This document shows positions 45,527-54,125 of a DNA stretch of 64,000 nucleotides, piece after piece. The DNA is from Bacteroidota bacterium (lineage in GTDB: Bacteria; Bacteroidota; Bacteroidia; Chitinophagales; Saprospiraceae). Below the pieces are notes generated by a model that had not been told where the DNA came from, did no database searches, and was given only the letters and a program-made list of their open reading frames with translations. Within the stretch, counting starts at the first letter, position 1. Each line of letters begins with the position of its first letter. Location of the stretch: the NCBI GenBank assembly GCA_030147525.1, contig JASBVF010000006.1:1-64000 (forward strand). Reading direction: 5' to 3'. The position numbers and the translations under genes were made by a program.

Positions 45527-45534
45527 CAAAAGTA
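45527..45534 (-). promoter_or_regulatory. -7 box TACTTTTG for the ATPase-channel-antiporter operon
   Basis: This is an exact TAnnTTTG match on the minus strand, 46 bp upstream of the ATPase start codon. It lies in the 105-bp divergent gap shared with the GH13-like gene. Confidence 0.6.
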
Positions 45535-45586
45535 GGATGTTTTTTTAAAAAGTAAACCTTCCAGCCATTTTACGCCAGCTCTTCAA

Positions 45587-47659
45587 ATGGTTCGGTTATT
45601 TTTGCCAAAAAAAATGCCTGACACCCTCACCTCCGATTACGCTTCCGCTCAAACCAACTGGCAAAAAAACCATTCGCAGTGGGTGGAAGATTTCACCTCG
45701 CACCGCCTCAGTTTCATCCCCGGCCTGCTGCCGGAGTGGGCTGTCAGCATTCCCAACCCTCAACTGCTTCCCATCCTTGAAAAACGGCTTGGCAAAGCCA
45801 CCCTCGAAGCCTGCCTGCAACCGGAAGAAACATGGCCCTCAGCAGCTGCCGGCCAGCCATCGGCCGGCTGGCTGAAGCGGACAAACATGGCCGGCATCAA
45901 TGTCCGTACCATTCAGAATTTCTGGAATGTGGTGAAATACGCCCTGACACTGCCCGCCAGCCAAAGCGCCATTCACCTGCTGCCCATCTGGGAGCCCGGC
46001 GTCGTTTCGAGCCTCTACGGCATCGCCTCCTGGAACATCAACCCGGAGTTTTTCAGTCAGGAATTGTACGAGACTTACCCGCATCTTGACACTGTGGAGC
46101 GGCAGCTAAAAGTCACCGTCAACCTGTTGCATACTTTGGGCAAATCGGTCGGGCTGGACGTCATCCCGCACACGGACCGCTATTCGGAGGTGGTGCTGGC
46201 CAACCCGCAGTATTTCGAATGGCTTCAGCGAAAGGGGACAAAAATCGTAAATCACTTGAACAACCTCCACGAGCAGGTGCAGGACGCCATTCTCGATTTT
46301 TTACAAAAAAACGGCAGCAACGGCGTGGTTTGCCCGGAGGGCCGGGAAGCGTTTTTTGGTGAAACATTTGGCGAAGCCAACCGCATCCTTGCGCTCTTCG
46401 GCATGTTGCGGGACTATGGCCAGCGCAGTGAACGCCGGGCTGCTTTGATGGACCACCTCTTCAACCTCGGCTACGAACCCGCCCCCGCCACCATGGCCCC
46501 GCCTTACCGGGGACTGAAAGTGGATCCCGCCTCCGTCACCATCGACAGCCAGGGCCGTGAATGGGTGGATTATGTGATTGAAAACCCTACCTCCATGTCG
46601 AGGGTTTTCGGGCCATTGACGAGGTTCAAGTTTTATGAAAACAAAAACGACAACAAGGATTGGGAAATCGATTTTTCAAATCCGAAAAAAGACGTCTGGG
46701 CCTATTTCACTTCAGCCTACGCACAGATTGCCCGTGAGTACAACTTTGATTTCATGCGGGGCGACATGTCGCACGTGCAAATGCGGGCGGAGGGCGTGCC
46801 TGCTCAGCCGGATGATTTTTACGACCCTTTGCGGGCGGTGCGGAATTTTATCCAATTGGAAAAGCCCCACTTCGGCTACTTCGCCGAGAGCTTTCTCGGC
46901 CCGGCCGGCTACCTTGCCTACGGCGACGAAGTGGACCACCTCGAGGCGGCGGACGCCGATACCACGCTCGGCGATTTGCAAAGCATGGTGGTCGGGTCTC
47001 CGGAGTTCCTTCAGAATTTCCGCTGGTACCTCGACATACTTGCCACCCGCCGGGTGACGCCCAGTTTCACCATCATGACGGGCGACAAGGATGACCCTCG
47101 TTTCGACAAATTTTATGTGGGCGGCAACGAGGCACGGCTGTTCATGGCCTTGTTCCTGCCGGATATGCCGAGCTACATGGGGCTGGGCTTTGAAAGCAGA
47201 GACCGCCACCTCTCCCCTGCCCCCAACGAGCATTACACCAAGCTTTTTGTGTTTAAAATCAGCGACGGGCCAAAGGCTACGAAGGGTAGCTATGTTTGGG
47301 GGAAAAATGCCGCACTGTTCGCCAACCTGCTGAAAATCAGAATGTTTGCCGAAGGTTTTATGCCCGGCATCGCTAACTGCAACACCCGCTGGCTGCTGCC
47401 GCCCGACCCGACCGGCCATAAAAAAATCATCGCCTGGACGCTGACAGAAAAGCCGGAATTGCTTTTTGTCGTCAACCTCGACTGGGAGCACGAAGCGCTG
47501 AATGTGAAAATTCCCTCTCCTGTAAAAATTACCGGCGCTGAAAACTGGCAGCTTGTTTTCTCCACCCTGGAGGAAAACACCGAAAACCTGACCGGATCGG
47601 TCAACCTGCAACTTTCCCGGATTGGCAAGGGTGAAGCCAGAATTTATCAGTCAAAATAA
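45587..47659 (+). CDS. GH13-like (alpha-amylase family) glycosidase
   Basis: The 690-residue protein reads as a TIM barrel with amylase-family regions in order: DVIPHTDR (about 191-198, region I), FDFMRGDMSHV (about 387-397, with Asp nucleophile and preceding Arg), FAESFLG (about 432, with acid/base Glu), and IMTGDKDD (about 495, where HD is usual). A C-terminal beta domain follows (FVVNLDWEHEALNVKIPSP). It has no signal peptide, so it acts on an internal alpha-glucan or a sugar transfer product. The substrate is not evident. The ATG at 45614 is an alternative start. It is transcribed away from the ATPase operon, and its 3' end is 31 bp from the convergent amidase. Confidence 0.8.
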   Translation: MVRLFLPKKMPDTLTSDYASAQTNWQKNHSQWVEDFTSHRLSFIPGLLPEWAVSIPNPQLLPILEKRLGKATLEACLQPEETWPSAAAGQPSAGWLKRTNMAGINVRTIQNFWNVVKYALTLPASQSAIHLLPIWEPGVVSSLYGIASWNINPEFFSQELYETYPHLDTVERQLKVTVNLLHTLGKSVGLDVIPHTDRYSEVVLANPQYFEWLQRKGTKIVNHLNNLHEQVQDAILDFLQKNGSNGVVCPEGREAFFGETFGEANRILALFGMLRDYGQRSERRAALMDHLFNLGYEPAPATMAPPYRGLKVDPASVTIDSQGREWVDYVIENPTSMSRVFGPLTRFKFYENKNDNKDWEIDFSNPKKDVWAYFTSAYAQIAREYNFDFMRGDMSHVQMRAEGVPAQPDDFYDPLRAVRNFIQLEKPHFGYFAESFLGPAGYLAYGDEVDHLEAADADTTLGDLQSMVVGSPEFLQNFRWYLDILATRRVTPSFTIMTGDKDDPRFDKFYVGGNEARLFMALFLPDMPSYMGLGFESRDRHLSPAPNEHYTKLFVFKISDGPKATKGSYVWGKNAALFANLLKIRMFAEGFMPGIANCNTRWLLPPDPTGHKKIIAWTLTEKPELLFVVNLDWEHEALNVKIPSPVKITGAENWQLVFSTLEENTENLTGSVNLQLSRIGKGEARIYQSK

Positions 47660-47690
47660 CGAGGTGATTTGCCAGCGGCTAACGCTTCGT

Positions 47691-48896
47691 TTACTTCAGA
47701 CCTTCCAGCAACCAGTCGGCCAGCAGTTGCCTGTTTTTAGGCAAAATGATGCGCTGCTGATCCGTCGGATGGCGGATGTTGCCGAGTTCGATGTAAGCGG
47801 AGGGGACTTTCGTTTCACGCAACATGTGGAGGTCACGGGCAGAGACGGTGCCGTCGTAGCCACGTCCGTTGCGGTATTTTTTATAGTGAAACTCCATGCT
47901 TTTGTGAAGGTCAAGCGCCAGTTTTTTGCCGGCAGGATCTTCGGAATGGTAATAAAAATAAAGGTCTGTCTGCGCACCCTTGCCCCTTGAGTCAACGTGA
48001 ATCACGATCAGCTTTTGGTCCTGCACGCCCTGCTTTTCATGTTTGTCATACAACTCATTGATCACATCCGAACGCTGGAAAAGGCGGGGCTTGTGGCTGC
48101 GTGGTATCGCCTCGTTTCCCCAAACCACCTCATCCGTATCGCATTGCAGGTATTCGTCGTCCCGGATGCCGTCGTCGGGGTCACGGGTGATCATGTAGGC
48201 CGTTGCGCCGTGGGCGACCAGGTTGCGCACAAGGCGTAGCGCCACATCGTAGGCGTATTCGTCTTCGCAAAGCGTTTTCTTGTTTTTCAACGTCACCATG
48301 GCGCCGGGGTCCGGGCCGCCGTGGCCGCTTTCAATGTAGTAAACCTTGCCCCGCAGCGAATTATCCTTCAGCGGCACATGCTCGTGTTTTTTACCAAAAA
48401 TCGGAAAGCGGCGGTTGCCGGAAGGCTCCACGGCCAGGTTGACTTCACCGTTGACGGGGGCAGCCTCTGCCGAAGGTGCGGGCACATCTTCGTCCGGGCA
48501 ATTGAGCAGATGGTAAGGCACCCAGAGCACTTTGTCCGTTTTGAAAGAGCTTTGGCGATAGCCGTCTTTCAGCATGGCTTCGTTGTAAATCTCAATGTTT
48601 TTGGCGGTGGTCCAGTCGTTGATGCCGATGGAAGAGCGGATGGTTTTTCCGTTGAAAGTATAGATCTGGATGGGCAGGTAGTAGGATTTTCCCACTTTCA
48701 GGCCCGCCCCGTTTTTCATATCGTTGAGTTTGTAAAACTGATTGTGGTTGCACGAATTGCGGTCGAGGCCGTAGCGACGCAACAGCGAGAACACGCCGTC
48801 GCCCGGCAGCGCTTCCGTGCTGAGGTACTTTGGTTTATCTACTGAAAATGAAGTGAGTAAAGTTGTACAAAACAACAAAATGATAAGCCTGGACAT
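47691..48896 (-). CDS. N-acetylmuramoyl-L-alanine amidase (Amidase_3)
   Basis: The 401-residue protein has a signal peptide (about 1-18) and an N-terminal region of about 165 residues with a LysM-like PGDGVFSLLRRYGL segment. The zinc amidase domain shows the ligands in order: ESGHGGPDPGA (His about 192), CEDEYAYDVAL (Glu about 211), VIHVDS (His about 297) and the catalytic YIELGNIRH (Glu about 368). It cleaves the bond between MurNAc and the stem peptide, during wall remodelling or daughter-cell separation. It follows sbcD on the same strand with a 135-bp gap. Confidence 0.92.
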   Translation of the reverse strand: MSRLIILLFCTTLLTSFSVDKPKYLSTEALPGDGVFSLLRRYGLDRNSCNHNQFYKLNDMKNGAGLKVGKSYYLPIQIYTFNGKTIRSSIGINDWTTAKNIEIYNEAMLKDGYRQSSFKTDKVLWVPYHLLNCPDEDVPAPSAEAAPVNGEVNLAVEPSGNRRFPIFGKKHEHVPLKDNSLRGKVYYIESGHGGPDPGAMVTLKNKKTLCEDEYAYDVALRLVRNLVAHGATAYMITRDPDDGIRDDEYLQCDTDEVVWGNEAIPRSHKPRLFQRSDVINELYDKHEKQGVQDQKLIVIHVDSRGKGAQTDLYFYYHSEDPAGKKLALDLHKSMEFHYKKYRNGRGYDGTVSARDLHMLRETKVPSAYIELGNIRHPTDQQRIILPKNRQLLADWLLEGLK

Positions 48897-49031
48897 GGTT
48901 TTCTCAATGATTAAATGATCGTTTTGGTGTTAGTTTTTCTTTGTGTTTCCTGTTTTTTCAAAACACGAAATTATTCAAAAGCGCCGAAAGTTGCCAATAC
49001 TTTTCCATCGGGAGCATTCTTTGGAGAGCCG

Positions 49032-50249
49032 TTACCGCTCTTCCTTCTCCCGCATCCAATCCTGTAATTCGAGGAATGTCTCCACCAGCGTCTCCACGTC
49101 GGCGGGGGCACGGCCGGCGCTTTCGCATTTTTTACGAAAAACATCCACCGGGCGCAGGTCTTCCAGCTCCTCATGGCTGATCAGTTCGTCCAGGGACTTC
49201 AGCGAGTGTTTGAGTTTCACCCCAAGAATATCAATGTTCATGTTCCGGACAAAATCCTGCAGCATGCCGTTCAGGTTTGGAATGATGGTTTCTTCGTCGA
49301 TGATGACCTCTACCCAAACGGTGTGTTGCTCTTTGTATTTTTCATGGAGGCGCTCCAGTCGTTCCTGCACATACTCGAGCGAGCCCTCGATGGTTTTCAG
49401 GCGACGGAACGGAGGCACTTCCAGCTCTCTGACTTCCTTTATTTTCCTTTGTTCAAACGTGATGAGCGTCACCACTTTATCGTCCTTCGTTTCGCTGAAA
49501 CTGAGCGGGATCAGCGACCCGCAATAGCGAATATGTTCCTCTTTCCCAACAGCCTGCGCCCTGTGGATGTGCCCCAGCGCCACGTAGTCGAACACCCGTG
49601 GGAATTGACCGGCACGAATGTTTTCAAGGTTGCCGAGGTAGATATTTTCCTGTTTATCGCTGGCCACGGCGCCGGTGGCGTAGAGATGGCCGGTGGCAAT
49701 GATGGGCACGTTCAGTGATTGATGCGCCTCCGCAGCTTTGCCGACCGCTTCGTAATGCGCCAGAATGCCCGCCTTGACCCGGTCGATGCGCTCCTCTCCG
49801 GTTTCACCGGAAACTGCACGGCGGAGGTCCTGATCCCGGAGAAAAGGCACGGCTGCGACGACGGCTTCCGGTTCGCCTTTTTCATTTTTTAAAACCAGCA
49901 CCTCGTCAGCCGGGTCGGGCGTGGCAGCGCCGATGACGTGAATATCGAGCAATTGCAGCAGCTCTTTGGGTGCGTCGAGCATATACGGCGAATCGTGATT
50001 GCCGGCCGTGATGACGATGTGGCGGCAATTGGAGCGCCGGAGTTTTTTAAAAAAACCATAGTACAACGCCCGTGCATAGTTGGGCGGATTGCCGATATCA
50101 AACACATCTCCTGCTACGATGACCAGGTCGACGGCTTCTTTGTCAATGGTGTCAGCCAGCCAGTCGAGGGCAAAACGATGTTCCTCTTCCCGTTCACGGG
50201 AGAAAAATTTTTGTCCAAGATGCCAGTCGGAGGTATGGAGTACTTTCAC
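49032..50249 (-). CDS. sbcD: Exonuclease subunit SbcD
   Basis: The 405-residue Mre11-type nuclease has all five phosphoesterase motifs: HTSDWHLG (5-12), VAGDVFDIGNP (about 45), TAGNHDSP (about 81), ATGHLYATG and ALGHIHRAQ. A capping domain follows. Together with SbcC it trims hairpins and protein-blocked DNA ends. SbcC normally lies directly downstream, but here the amidase gene follows, so sbcC must be elsewhere or missing. The start codon and length fit the family. The upstream region contains the 21-bp array B about 400 bp away. Confidence 0.95.
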   Translation of the reverse strand: MKVLHTSDWHLGQKFFSREREEEHRFALDWLADTIDKEAVDLVIVAGDVFDIGNPPNYARALYYGFFKKLRRSNCRHIVITAGNHDSPYMLDAPKELLQLLDIHVIGAATPDPADEVLVLKNEKGEPEAVVAAVPFLRDQDLRRAVSGETGEERIDRVKAGILAHYEAVGKAAEAHQSLNVPIIATGHLYATGAVASDKQENIYLGNLENIRAGQFPRVFDYVALGHIHRAQAVGKEEHIRYCGSLIPLSFSETKDDKVVTLITFEQRKIKEVRELEVPPFRRLKTIEGSLEYVQERLERLHEKYKEQHTVWVEVIIDEETIIPNLNGMLQDFVRNMNIDILGVKLKHSLKSLDELISHEELEDLRPVDVFRKKCESAGRAPADVETLVETFLELQDWMREKEER

Positions 50250-50670
50250 GGTTTGATGCTTTTTGGTTGTTGATAATTCTTTTAAAATAGGATGCAGTTG
50301 AAGAAGCGCTGCGAACTTACAAAAAACGGACTGAATCTATCGCTTCAGACACGTTTCTCGATCAATTATACCCGAAGTAAAATGGTTTGCGAAAATAGAT
50401 GACTTTAAACAATTGAAAATCAGTCTGTTTGCCTACTGGCCTACTCGCAAACCGGCCTACTTTAGGTATAAAATATGTCTATTCCTGAAACACCCTGTCA
50501 GCCAAAACCGGAGGAATCACCGCACATGTAAAGCTTTCCGGGAGGTTGCCTGCGTGACGTAATGCTTTTAACGGATGAATGACAAGATTGTCGGTAAACT
50601 CAGGAAAACGACAAAGTATGACAAGTCAAATCAGGATTAAGGAAATTGCCCGTAAGGCTTTTTAAGAAAA
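50250..50670. other. Intergenic region before the 21-bp array
   Basis: This gap of about 420 bp between sbcD and the array has no open frame of gene character. It contains GTTTGCCTAC- and GCCTACT-type imperfect repeats near 50420-50465. Next to the array it has AAATCAGGATTAAGG and CGTAAGGCTTTTT, whose inverted versions occur on the far side of the array. Confidence 0.4.
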
Positions 50671-50943
50671 AATACCTAGCGATCAGGAAGAAATACCTAG
50701 CGATCAGGAACGAATACCCGACGATCAGGAGCGAATACCCAGCGATCAGGAACGAATACCCAGCGATCAGGAGCAAATACCCAGCGATCAGGAGCAAATA
50801 CCCGACGATCAGGAGCGAATACCCAGCGATCAGGAACAAATACCCGACGATCAGGAGCGAATACCCGACGATCAGGAGCAAATACCCAGGAATCAGGAAC
50901 GAAAACCCAGCGATCAGGAGCGAATACCCAGCGATCAGGAATA
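50671..50943. repeat. 21-bp tandem repeat array B (13 copies)
   Basis: Thirteen direct 21-bp copies are built from AATACCC(AG/GA)CGATCAGG plus a variable GAGCG, AACG or AGCA end. Variants are shuffled between copies. Frames are open on both strands because 21 is divisible by three; this gives seven-residue repeats (AIRSEYP on plus, RWVFAPD on minus), which I do not take as genes. The array is bordered on the right by TCCTGAAAAAACCTTACGAT, which is similar to the inverted border of array A. Confidence 0.9.
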
Positions 50944-51047
50944 GACAAATTTAATCCTGAAAAAACCTTACGATTTCATAAAAACAATTTAAAATGACCT
51001 GCTGACGCCGGGATAAAACGTTAGTAACAAACTTGAAGAAAATCAGG

Positions 51048-51055
51048 TATTTTTG
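51048..51055 (+). promoter_or_regulatory. -7 box TATTTTTG for the rhomboid gene
   Basis: This is an exact TAnnTTTG match, about 57 bp upstream of the ATG at 51112. Confidence 0.5.
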
Positions 51056-51111
51056 TCGTGGATCGCAGATGAATATCGACCAACTTAATTTTAAAAAAGC
51101 AACAGTATCCA

Positions 51112-51957
51112 ATGTCAGACACGGGTGTTATAGGCACATTGCTGCTCATCTTTACAGGATTGACCACCTACAAAGGCTTTTCTGACTACAAGTTTTTCGA
51201 AGAAAACCTCTTTGAAGTGGATAGTATTCTGGTACACAAGGAATACAAACGGGTGCTGAGTTCCGGATTTTTACACACCAGCTGGCTGCATTTTGGCTTC
51301 AACATGATCGCACTAATGTCTTTCAGCTGGTCGCTGGAGGCGCTCTTTGGGTATTGGAAACTGCTGTTTATTTACTTTGCCAGCCTCATTGGCGGCAACC
51401 TGCTGGCGCTTTTCATTCACCGCAATCATGGCGACTACCGTGCCGTGGGGGCTTCCGGCGCCATCAGCGGTGTTATTTTTTCGTCCATTCTGCTTTTCCC
51501 GGATGCACCTATCAAGTTCATTTTGATACCCATTGAATTCAAGGGCTGGTTTCTGGGGCTTGTTTTCATACTCGTCTCCATTTTCGGGATCAAAAACAAA
51601 CGCAGCAATATCGGCCACGAAGCGCATCTTGGCGGTGCCCTGACCGGGGCTGTCATTACCTTGTTTCTGGTTCCGTTCGGGTCAATTCCATGGTGGTTGG
51701 TAACTTTGTTGTTGGGCCCGACGCTTGCTTTCCTGCTGATCATCATTTACAATCCTTCCGTGCTGATCATCGACGGCTATTGGGGCAAAGGACTGAAACG
51801 ATCTGTCCGAAAAACCCGGCGCCCGCCCAAAACACCAACTTTCCTTTCAAATGAAGAAGAACTCAATATACTACTGGATAAAATACGCCAGAAAGGTATG
51901 GACAGCCTGACCACCGAAGAACGCCTCCGGCTGGAAGCACTGAAGAATCAATTGTGA
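51112..51957 (+). CDS. Rhomboid family intramembrane serine protease
   Basis: The 281-residue protein has about six membrane segments. The catalytic pair is visible: Ser115 in VGASGAISG and His172 in GHEAHLGGALTG, with the oxyanion Asn64 in HFGFNM. It cleaves membrane proteins within the bilayer. After the last segment a basic linker leads to a short C-terminal helical motif, ILLDKIRQKGMDSLTTEERL (about 254-273), frequently attached to Bacteroidota rhomboids. The glutathione peroxidase gene follows after 52 bp and may be co-transcribed. Confidence 0.93.
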   Translation: MSDTGVIGTLLLIFTGLTTYKGFSDYKFFEENLFEVDSILVHKEYKRVLSSGFLHTSWLHFGFNMIALMSFSWSLEALFGYWKLLFIYFASLIGGNLLALFIHRNHGDYRAVGASGAISGVIFSSILLFPDAPIKFILIPIEFKGWFLGLVFILVSIFGIKNKRSNIGHEAHLGGALTGAVITLFLVPFGSIPWWLVTLLLGPTLAFLLIIIYNPSVLIIDGYWGKGLKRSVRKTRRPPKTPTFLSNEEELNILLDKIRQKGMDSLTTEERLRLEALKNQL

Positions 51958-52009
51958 TTTTCACAACCAATTACCCGACCTTTTGTTACTGCTCCAAAAA
52001 ATGTCCATC

Positions 52010-52585
52010 ATGAAAAATTTCTTTTCCCTTTTTATTGCGATGCTGTTTTTTACTGCTTGTTTTAATCAAAGTGAAATACGCACCAAACCCGCAAACGCTA
52101 TGGCTACCTCCTCCTTTTATGATTTTAAAATGCCCGCACTCGAAGGCGGTGAAATGATTGATTTTCAACAGTTTAAAGGCAAGAAAGTCGTACTGCTGAA
52201 TGTCGCATCCAAATGTGGCTACACTCCGCAATACGCCGACTGGGAGGCGTTTTATAAAGAACACGGCGAGAACATCGTCGTACTGGGTTTCCCGGCAAAC
52301 AACTTCATGGGACAAGAGCCCGGCACCAATGAAGAAATCGCTTCTTTCTGTCAAAAAAACTACGGGGTGACTTTCCAGATGTTCGAAAAAGTCAGCGTGA
52401 AAGGCGACGATCAGGCGCCACTGTACCAATGGCTCTCCCAAAAAGATAAAAACGGCTGGAACGACAAGGAGCCAAGCTGGAATTTCTGCAAATACGTCGT
52501 CAATGAAAAAGGCGAGCTCACCAACTTTTTCGCCTCTGGCATCAAACCTGACGATGCCGAATTCAGAACGGCGGTTGGGCTTTGA
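52010..52585 (+). CDS. Glutathione peroxidase-like lipoprotein
   Basis: The 191-residue protein begins with a lipoprotein signal (lipobox FTAC, Cys about 17). The peroxidase fold shows the active Cys in NVASKCGYTPQY, Gln in GFPANNFMGQEPG and Trp/Asn in SWNFCKYVV, which form the catalytic tetrad. It is the cysteine, not selenocysteine, type, and in bacteria usually works with thioredoxin to reduce peroxides. The lipid anchor would place it in the periplasm. The ATG at 52010 is chosen because it opens the signal; ATGs at 51983 and 52001 are in frame upstream. Confidence 0.92.
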   Translation: MKNFFSLFIAMLFFTACFNQSEIRTKPANAMATSSFYDFKMPALEGGEMIDFQQFKGKKVVLLNVASKCGYTPQYADWEAFYKEHGENIVVLGFPANNFMGQEPGTNEEIASFCQKNYGVTFQMFEKVSVKGDDQAPLYQWLSQKDKNGWNDKEPSWNFCKYVVNEKGELTNFFASGIKPDDAEFRTAVGL

Positions 52586-52775
52586 AATAGTAGATAGTGG
52601 ATTGTGGATAGTTTGTAGAGGATAGTGGCACGACGCACGCAAGGCTTAAAAGATCAATCCGTTGCGTACATTGCATCGTTGCGTGATACAGTTTGATGAA
52701 CCACCTCTGTTTTAAAAAACCATATCTATTCACTATCAACTATCCACTATCAACTATCCTCTGTAAACTATCAAC
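52586..52775. repeat. Imperfect palindrome of GGATAGTGGAT-type short repeats
   Basis: AGTAGATAGTGGATTGTGGA and GGATAGT units (about 52587-52627) are mirrored by ACTATCAACTATCCACTATC units (about 52731-52775). The spacer between them has TTGCGTACATTGC and GCATCGTTGCGTGAT. The block ends at the -7 box of the next gene. No gene is present. Confidence 0.65.
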
Positions 52776-52783
52776 TATCTTTG
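52776..52783 (+). promoter_or_regulatory. -7 box TATCTTTG for the NPP gene
   Basis: This is an exact TAnnTTTG match, 20 bp upstream of the GTG start at 52803. The upstream half is formed by the end of the adjoining repeat block. Confidence 0.6.
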
Positions 52784-52802
52784 TGGCTGAAAATAAAATC
52801 AC

Positions 52803-54092
52803 GTGCAATTACAAAAACTCACCGTAGCCACCCTGCTTTTCCTTCTTCCTTTTCTTGGTCAATGCCAGCAGAAAACTACCATGTTCGGCGACCCGGTTGC
52901 TGAGAACTCGGAGGAATCTTTGTCAAAACCTTATCTCATGCTAATCTCGCTGGACGGGTTCCGGTGGGACTATGTGGAGCAGTTTCAGCCTCCTAACCTT
53001 TCACGATTTATTGCGGAGGGAGTAAGGGCGGAATCCATGATTCCGAGTTACCCAAGCAAAACCTTTCCAAACCACTACACCATCGCCACAGGCATGTATC
53101 CCGATCATCACGGGTTGGTAGACAACAGTTTCTACGATGCTGCCAAAGGAGAAGTTTACAGCATCGGCAACCGGGAATGCGTGGAAGAGGGCACCTGGTA
53201 CGGCGGCACGCCCATCTGGGTGCAGGCAGCAAAAGCGGACATGGTGACGGCCAGTTTCTTTTTTGTCGGCTCTGAAGCGAATGTGCAGGGCATGCGGCCT
53301 TCCTACTTTTACCGCTACGACGGTTCCATTTCCAATGAAAAACGGGTGCAGCAGGCCCTCGACTGGCTGGCGCTTCCCGAAAAAAAGCGCCCGCATCTGA
53401 TCACCATGTATTTCTCCGACATGGACGACACCGGCCACCGGCAAAGCCCTGACAACCAGGAAAAAATCCAGGAATCTTTGTTAAAACTCGACGCCACGCT
53501 CGGCAAGCTCTTCGACGGAGTGCGAAAAACGGAGCTTCCGGTCAACATCATCATCGTATCCGACCATGGCATGTCGCCCGTTGCGGTAAGCAACCTGCTG
53601 CCGGTGGAGCAGGCAGAAGACGACGAGCGTTACCGCACCGTTAACAATGGCGCACTTGCTCACCTTTACCTGCATGACGGTGTGGATGGCGAGGCAGTTT
53701 ATCAGGATTTAAAAACGAAAGAAAAAAACTTCAGGGTGTACCGGACGCAGGAGCTTCCCTTTTTTGAAATACCACCCACCAATTCTCGCTGGGGCGACTT
53801 TATCGTCGTACCTGACAGCGGTTATTACCTGGTAAGCGCCCGCATAAAAGGCTTGCGTTCAGCCTCCGGCAAAACGGAAATCGGCGAACATGGCTTCGAC
53901 ACCAACCGCCAGGAAATGCACGGTATTTTTTATGCCAACGGGCCTGCCTTCAAGCCCGGATTGACCATTCCTGCTTTTAAAAACATTCATGTATATCCAC
54001 TGATGTGCACCATTTTAGGCTTGGATATTCCGCTCGATGTGGATGGAAAAATGGAGGTACTGAAAGAGGTTTTAGTCAAAAAAACGGAGTAA
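52803..54092 (+). CDS. Nucleotide pyrophosphatase/phosphodiesterase (alkaline phosphatase superfamily, NPP type)
   Basis: The 429-residue protein has a signal peptide (about 1-20) and NPP motifs: LISLDGFRWDY with metal Asp51, YPSKTFPNHYTIATG with nucleophile Thr87, YFSDMDDTGHRQSP (about 203-216), VSDHGM (about 254) and GEHGFDTNRQEMHGIF (about 360). It would cut phosphodiester or pyrophosphate bonds of extracellular nucleotides. It is exported to the periplasm or surface. The start codon is GTG, supported by the promoter box 20 bp before it. It is convergent with the GH65 gene, 33 bp apart. Confidence 0.93.
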   Translation: MQLQKLTVATLLFLLPFLGQCQQKTTMFGDPVAENSEESLSKPYLMLISLDGFRWDYVEQFQPPNLSRFIAEGVRAESMIPSYPSKTFPNHYTIATGMYPDHHGLVDNSFYDAAKGEVYSIGNRECVEEGTWYGGTPIWVQAAKADMVTASFFFVGSEANVQGMRPSYFYRYDGSISNEKRVQQALDWLALPEKKRPHLITMYFSDMDDTGHRQSPDNQEKIQESLLKLDATLGKLFDGVRKTELPVNIIIVSDHGMSPVAVSNLLPVEQAEDDERYRTVNNGALAHLYLHDGVDGEAVYQDLKTKEKNFRVYRTQELPFFEIPPTNSRWGDFIVVPDSGYYLVSARIKGLRSASGKTEIGEHGFDTNRQEMHGIFYANGPAFKPGLTIPAFKNIHVYPLMCTILGLDIPLDVDGKMEVLKEVLVKKTE

Positions 54093-54125
54093 AAACAGGC
54101 TCGTCCGAAGATCTGCCCAGCAACC

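Noticed and set aside
50646-50954. A repetitive protein with AIRSEYP repeats, or its opposite-strand twin
   Set aside because: Both strands are open because of the 21-bp period, so openness is no evidence of coding.
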